This document shows positions 15,572 through 19,231 of a stretch of 19,231 nucleotides of DNA, one piece after another. Origin of the DNA: JAGKXB01 sp964498835. GTDB lineage: Bacteria > Pseudomonadota > Gammaproteobacteria > Burkholderiales > Burkholderiaceae_D. The position numbers and the translations under genes were made by a program. The first letter of the stretch is position 1; each line of letters starts with the position of its first letter. The stretch spans positions 1-19,231 of the forward strand of contig CAZCIX010000039.1 in the NCBI GenBank assembly GCA_964498835.1, in the 5' to 3' direction. A model generated the notes under the pieces. That model saw only the letters and a program-made list of their open reading frames with translations, had not been told where the DNA came from and did not search any database.

Positions 15572-16948
15572 TTAGTGATGAGAGTGATCCCCTCGTCTGA
15601 TTTTTAGTACGGGGTCATTTGTGGTCGATGGTGATGAGGTGGCTGGTGCGCGAGTTGTGGGTATTGTCGGGCCGGCCCACTCGTAAGCGACGCTATTTTT
15701 CGGATGCTTGTACCAGCCGGGATCTTTGTAATCATTGTGGGCGAGTTCTTTACGTATTTTGACGGTGGTAAACATTCCTCCCATTTCAATGTCGCCGAAT
15801 TGGCCTTGTCCTGTCATCATTGGCAGAGTGTTTTCTGGCAGAGGCATTTTCATATTGCCCATCGATCCGCCACGCTCACCCATGGTCATGTAGTCTGGTA
15901 TCAGTTGGTTGATTTTTTCAGCGATTCCACGATGATCGACACCAATCATTGTTGGAACATCATGCCCCATTGCATTCATTGTGTGATGAGACTTGTGGCA
16001 ATGAAATGCCCAATCTCCTTCATTATTGGCATCAAATTCAATTGCGCGCATTTGACCAACCGCAACATCAGTTGTGACTTCTGGCCAGCGTGCTGATTTT
16101 GGTATCCAGCCACCATCTGTGCCCGTCACTTCAAATTCGTGTCCATGCAAATGGATTGGGTGATTCGTCATTGTTAAATTGCCAAAACGAATTCGTACTC
16201 GATCCCCTTGTCGACAGACTATTGGGTCAATGCCAGGGAAGGCTCGGCTATTAAATGTCCACAAGTTGAAATTGAGCATCGTGTTAACTTTTGGGGTGAA
16301 GCTTCCTGGATCAATGTCGTAGGCATTGAGTAAGAATACGAAATCGCGGTCAACTTTATAGAGGGCTGGGTTTTTAGGATGTGTGACCCAAAAACCCATC
16401 ATGCCCATCGCCATTTGCACCATTTCATCTGCGTGTGGGTGATACATGAACGTACCAGGTCGTTTGGCAACGAATTCGTAGACAAACGTTTTTCCTGGTT
16501 GAATGCCTGGTTGAGTCAGTCCGGTAACGCCATCCATTCCGTTGGGTAGATGCTGTCCATGCCAGTGAATTGATGTGTGTTCTGGTAGTTTGTTTGTGAC
16601 AAATAAACGTACCCGATCTCCTTCGACTACTTCAATTGTTGGGCCGGGTGACTGACCATTGTAGCCCCATAGGTTGGCCTTCATTCCAGGAGCAATTTCG
16701 CGCACGACTGGTTCTGCGACCAAATGAAATTCTTTTACGCCATTCTTCATTCGCCATGGTAGTGTCCAACCATTTAAAGTGACAACTGGTTGATAGGGAC
16801 GACCATTAGGGGGGGATAATGGTGCTTGTGTTCCTGCTAGCGCCATTGTTTGAGCCTCTGGTAATGAGGCAGCACCAACACGGCTGACCAAGTTGGCGCC
16901 GATTGCTGCGATTCCAGCACCCATAAAAAAATCTCTGCGGGAAACCAT
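15572..16948 (-). CDS. Tat-exported multicopper oxidase (CopA/CueO-type copper oxidase)
   Basis: Periplasmic blue copper oxidase, likely oxidising Cu(I) to Cu(II) in copper tolerance. ATG 16948 is preferred because AAAGGA (16960-16955) lies six bases upstream; an in-frame ATG at 16990 overlaps the upstream gene. The 458-residue product begins MVSRRDFF, a twin-arginine signal. All four copper-ligand motifs are present: HWH (128-130), HPH (170-172), HPIHLHGH (263-270) and HCHKSHHTMNAM (316-327, with Cys 317 and the Met expected as axial ligand). A Met-rich stretch (about 354-392, MTMGERGGSMGNMKM and onward) and a His-rich tail (GDHSHH) suggest extra copper binding. It starts 16 bases after the TolC-type gene, so one transcript. 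Substrate is inferred from family and context. Confidence 0.93.
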   Translation of the reverse strand: MVSRRDFFMGAGIAAIGANLVSRVGAASLPEAQTMALAGTQAPLSPPNGRPYQPVVTLNGWTLPWRMKNGVKEFHLVAEPVVREIAPGMKANLWGYNGQSPGPTIEVVEGDRVRLFVTNKLPEHTSIHWHGQHLPNGMDGVTGLTQPGIQPGKTFVYEFVAKRPGTFMYHPHADEMVQMAMGMMGFWVTHPKNPALYKVDRDFVFLLNAYDIDPGSFTPKVNTMLNFNLWTFNSRAFPGIDPIVCRQGDRVRIRFGNLTMTNHPIHLHGHEFEVTGTDGGWIPKSARWPEVTTDVAVGQMRAIEFDANNEGDWAFHCHKSHHTMNAMGHDVPTMIGVDHRGIAEKINQLIPDYMTMGERGGSMGNMKMPLPENTLPMMTGQGQFGDIEMGGMFTTVKIRKELAHNDYKDPGWYKHPKNSVAYEWAGPTIPTTRAPATSSPSTTNDPVLKIRRGDHSHH

Positions 16949-16954
16949 GTTTAA

Positions 16955-16960
16955 TCCTTT
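16955..16960 (-). promoter_or_regulatory. Ribosome binding site AAAGGA fixing the oxidase start
   Basis: AAAGGA on the minus strand is six bases before ATG 16948 and directly precedes the twin-arginine leader. It favours this start over the ATG at 16990. Confidence 0.75.
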
Positions 16961-16964
16961 CTTT

Positions 16965-18380
16965 TTAGTGAGTTGCAGGTTCTGTGGCAATGCTTATATC
17001 GGAGGTTCTGGCCAAAGACCTTGATGTTGAACTGCCATTGATGCTTATTTGCATTGCTGACTCAGCAATCCAGTAATCTCGTAATGCCTCAATTGAGGCG
17101 TTGACACTCATCATCTGTGAGCGTGCATCCGCGAGTAATTCAAATACGCTAATTAACATACCGTTGTAATTTAGTAATTGCTCATCAGAGATTTTCTTTT
17201 TCAAAGGAATAATTTCATCTTGATAATGTTTGGCAAGGTCGAATGCGGCACGGTAATTGTTATAGGTTTCTCGTACTTCAGAGCGCGCATTAATTACTAA
17301 CTCAGCCGTACGGTTGCTTGCCTGCATATACAGTGCCTCAGCTTTGGCGATACGCGCATTGCCCCAATCAAAAAGCGGGATTTGGAATTCAATTTCGTAC
17401 CCTGTTTTTGATATCCCTTGCTCATTGGTATTGTGCAAATAACCAATGTCTAGCACATTGACGAAACGGGTTGCCTTAGAAAGGCCGAGTGAGTCCGCCA
17501 AATTGGATAATTCACGTTTGGCCATTATTAAATCCAAGCGGTTCTGCATCGCTTGCCGTTCTATATCAAGGATTTCTATTGGAGTTTTTGGTAGATTTGG
17601 CAGACGATCCGGGAGCATCAATACTGCATTCGATCCCGATAATCCTAATAACCGTGTTAATCGCTCTCGCTCGGTGAAAAGGGTTTGTTTTGTGCGTACA
17701 AGTTGTGTGGTGGCATCAACATAAAATGATTGTTCGCGTGCTTGTTGTAGTGCGCTCCAATTTCCCACATTTTTCATGCGTTGCGCTAGCTCTGCGCCAG
17801 CTTCCGCTGCTATTTTCACTTGTTCCATGTATTTCACACTTTCCTGCGCTGCAATTGCAGAAAAATAGGCATGGCGTGTTTCATACATAATTTGTAATGT
17901 TTTTTCTGCAGCACGTAATTGTGTTTGTTCAAAGCGACGATTTTCTATTTGAACTCGCAGTGGCATTGTGACTAAATCGAGAATCGGTAATGTGAATTTG
18001 CGTTCATATTCAGCTTCATTTCCATGACTTTGGCGGCCAAATGAAAACATTGGGTTGGATATTCGCCCGGCTTGTACCAAATCAGCTTCAGCAATACCTA
18101 AATTGGCATAGCTAGCTTGCAATCCCTTGTTATTGATGAGCGCAATCGTAAGAGCATCGTCTACGGTAAGAGGCTTGGTGAGGAGTTGAGAAACGGTTTT
18201 TTCAACTGTTAAATTATCCGTTGAGGTTTTGATCCATTTTGCTTCTTTATGCGTCCGTTCCTTTGTGAGTAATTGAACATGATCAAATCCTCCTTCTTGA
18301 GAAAAGGTGGTGCACCCTGCCAATATCATGATTGTCGTGGTTAACGTTATTGTGTGAAGCGGTGTGCGATATCTTTGCAT
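16965..18380 (-). CDS. TolC/CzcC-family outer-membrane efflux lipoprotein
   Basis: Outer-membrane factor of a metal efflux or export system. A lipoprotein signal ends in the lipobox LAGC (Cys 23 of the chosen start). The body is long and helical with two OEP-type repeats (about 60-240 and 270-450), including LTVDDALTIALINNKGLQA near the start and the family feature of a conserved polar segment, FQIPLFDWGNARIAKAEA, in the second half. The product is 471 residues. Two adjacent ATGs exist (18383, 18380); AAGGA at 18391-18387 is better spaced from 18380. It is followed after 16 bases by the copper oxidase and preceded by the Cys/His-rich small gene, pointing to copper or heavy-metal handling. The inner-membrane pump partners of such a channel are not in the window. 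Confidence 0.88.
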   Translation of the reverse strand: MQRYRTPLHTITLTTTIMILAGCTTFSQEGGFDHVQLLTKERTHKEAKWIKTSTDNLTVEKTVSQLLTKPLTVDDALTIALINNKGLQASYANLGIAEADLVQAGRISNPMFSFGRQSHGNEAEYERKFTLPILDLVTMPLRVQIENRRFEQTQLRAAEKTLQIMYETRHAYFSAIAAQESVKYMEQVKIAAEAGAELAQRMKNVGNWSALQQAREQSFYVDATTQLVRTKQTLFTERERLTRLLGLSGSNAVLMLPDRLPNLPKTPIEILDIERQAMQNRLDLIMAKRELSNLADSLGLSKATRFVNVLDIGYLHNTNEQGISKTGYEIEFQIPLFDWGNARIAKAEALYMQASNRTAELVINARSEVRETYNNYRAAFDLAKHYQDEIIPLKKKISDEQLLNYNGMLISVFELLADARSQMMSVNASIEALRDYWIAESAMQISINGSSTSRSLARTSDISIATEPATH

Positions 18381-18464
18381 CATTCATCCTTATTGGTGAT
18401 GTGTGCGTATGCCTAGCGACGAGTGATGGCTTGATACATGTGTTCTTCTTGATCGTAATAACGG

Positions 18465-18486
18465 CCACATATTGATCATAATGTGG
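18465..18486. promoter_or_regulatory. Near-palindrome upstream of the TolC-type gene
   Basis: The 22-bp sequence CCACAT-AT-TGATCA-TA-ATGTGG pairs in 9 of 11 positions per arm, with a TGATCA centre. It lies about 85 bases upstream of the outer-membrane factor start, in the 253-base gap after the small Cys/His-rich gene. On the minus strand a TATGAT hexamer overlaps it, so it could be an operator over a promoter for the efflux/oxidase pair. The regulator is unknown. Confidence 0.45.
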
Positions 18487-18636
18487 ACAAAAAAACACAT
18501 AACATCCTTGTCGTCATAGCAACACGCCGTGCGTTAGTAAAGTTGTGCACAGTAAAGCGTGAGAAAGATTGTGAGCGAAATACAGCGAAGCAAAGAGTGA
18601 TTCTCTGCTTGGTCAGTTAATGCTCAGTTGAATTGA

Positions 18637-19050
18637 TTAGACGAGAGTTTGGCGCGGAGGTCGTTCAGGACCGGCTGGTATGTGGCCAGCAAAATGAATC
18701 GTCAAGAAGACAATAGAGTGAGGGCCAGGTGAGACTGAAGAAACAGTACGATCAAACGAAAGAATGAGTGCGGTACCCACACAGCAGTTAGTACATGCGC
18801 TGCAATTCGTCGTGTCGTTGTGAGATTGATGATGCGGGGAGTGGTCGGAGTTTGTGTCAGACAACGCATGTTGAGCGTGTTGAATATGTTGGTGCTCAAT
18901 ATGATCACATGCATTTGGATTGCTAGTCTGCATGGTTATTTCTGGATGATGCATTGACTTACAAAACAACATGGCTGATGTTGCAAACCCTTGTAGAGGT
19001 AGGAGTAAAAAAAGTAGCCATAACAAAGCTGTTCTGAATTTCGTATGCAT
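18637..19050 (-). CDS. Small exported Cys/His-rich protein, CopL/CzcI-like putative metal binder
   Basis: A 137-residue protein with an N-terminal signal peptide (ALLWLLFLLLPLQGFATSA, about 8-26). The mature part is packed with metal ligands: about a dozen His between residues 34 and 77 (HIEHQHIQHAQH, HSPHHQSH), Cys at 30 and 48, and a CSACTNCC cluster (83-90). The C terminus has the pattern GHIPAGPERPPR, seen in small proteins encoded at the head of copper or czc-type resistance operons. Assignment to the CopL/CzcI-like group rests on composition, signal peptide and context; sequence conservation in this group is low. It probably binds copper or another metal in the periplasm, or modulates expression of the operon. 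No ribosome binding site is seen before ATG 19050. Confidence 0.75.
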   Translation of the reverse strand: MHTKFRTALLWLLFLLLPLQGFATSAMLFCKSMHHPEITMQTSNPNACDHIEHQHIQHAQHALSDTNSDHSPHHQSHNDTTNCSACTNCCVGTALILSFDRTVSSVSPGPHSIVFLTIHFAGHIPAGPERPPRQTLV

Positions 19051-19057
19051 GTTGGCA

Positions 19058-19085
19058 AGTCTAATTCCAGGATTTTTGTTGTCAA
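19058..19085 (-). promoter_or_regulatory. Candidate sigma70 promoter of the metal-binding protein gene
   Basis: On the minus strand TTGACA (19085-19080) is a full -35 match, and TAGACT (19063-19058) matches four of six -10 positions with a 16-base spacer. Initiation would fall within a base or two of ATG 19050, giving a leaderless or nearly leaderless mRNA, consistent with the lack of a Shine-Dalgarno. Confidence 0.45.
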
Positions 19086-19143
19086 GTTTTCTTTGTCCTG
19101 GGCTTTCTTAAGTTTGTATTGTGGCTTGTGTGCGTCAGGTGAG

Positions 19144-19179
19144 AAATAAAAAAGGACCTAGATTTTCACCTAAGTCCTT
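19144..19179 (-). terminator. Intrinsic terminator downstream of tRNA-Met
   Basis: On the minus strand AAGGACTTAG (19179-19170) pairs with CTAGGTCCTT (19161-19152) as a 10-bp stem containing one G-U pair, with an 8-base loop. A T-rich tract TTTTTATTT follows at once. It lies just after the CCA end of the tRNA. Confidence 0.85.
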
Positions 19180-19185
19180 GATACT

Positions 19186-19231
19186 TGGTGGGCCTCCCGT
19201 GAGTCGAACACGGCACCAACGGATTATGAGT
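19186..19231 (-). tRNA. tRNA-Met(CAU), 3' half only
   Basis: On the minus strand the window edge cuts the gene just before the anticodon loop CTCATAA (19230-19224, anticodon CAU at 19228-19226). Then come the 3' anticodon stem TCCGT, a five-base variable loop, and a T-arm CCGTG-TTCGACT-CACGG. The acceptor strand GAGGCCC, discriminator A and an encoded CCA (19188-19186) complete it. The stem TCCGT differs from the initiator pattern CCCGA, so an elongator tRNA is likely. A tRNA-Ile with modified CAU anticodon cannot be excluded from this half. Confidence 0.85.

Noticed and set aside
18588..18625. Hairpin-like AAGCAAAGAG/CTCTGCTT after the metal-binding gene
   Set aside because: Imperfect stem with a bulge and no T-run on the transcribed strand; not convincing as a terminator.
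19067..19101. CCAGGA/TCCTGG inverted repeat near the promoter of the metal-binding gene
   Set aside because: Only six base pairs with a 23-base spacer; could be chance.

Overview
The window looks like a chromosomal segment of a moderately AT-rich betaproteobacterium, probably order Burkholderiales. The evidence is the conserved block lptD-surA-pdxA-rsmA on the + strand, a CHASE8-type GGDEF/EAL protein preceded by a decayed yfiR, and a tRNA(CAU) with betaproteobacterial-style arms. Genus cannot be read from the sequence.

Layout, left to right. (1) 1-2904, minus strand: one uninterrupted 968-codon reading frame that leaves the window at its left edge. It encodes a Cys-containing N-terminal region followed by at least 18 tandem 35-residue repeats of a kind I do not recognise. 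It is the most unusual object here. (2) 2905-3357: non-coding gap with the likely promoters of the repeat gene and of lptD. (3) 3358-8997, plus strand: outer-membrane biogenesis and housekeeping block lptD (LPS translocon), surA (periplasmic chaperone), pdxA (vitamin B6 synthesis), rsmA (16S rRNA dimethylation). (4) 9270-11395: a shrunken yfiR-like remnant overlapping by 4 bases a YfiN-like cyclic-di-GMP synthase/phosphodiesterase. (5) 11467-11844: small exported protein of unknown function with a GTG start. (6) 14514-11841, minus strand: uppP followed by recQ, overlapping by 17 bp if the TTG start of recQ is right. (7) 14681-15385: an orphan protein of unknown function with a strong ribosome binding site, preceded by an 11-bp inverted repeat. 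(8) 19050-15572, minus strand: copper/heavy-metal handling group made of a small exported Cys/His-rich protein, a TolC/CzcC-type outer-membrane lipoprotein and a Tat-exported multicopper oxidase with a Met-rich segment, ending at a hairpin. (9) Right edge: terminator and 3' half of a tRNA-Met(CAU) gene, minus strand.

How parts work together: LptD and SurA both serve outer-membrane assembly (SurA chaperones barrel proteins, LptD included), and UppP recycles the lipid carrier for wall and O-antigen synthesis. The copper group combines periplasmic metal binding, outer-membrane efflux and Cu(I) oxidation. The repeat protein and the 234-residue orphan have no functional link to their neighbours and look like accessory genes set between housekeeping blocks.
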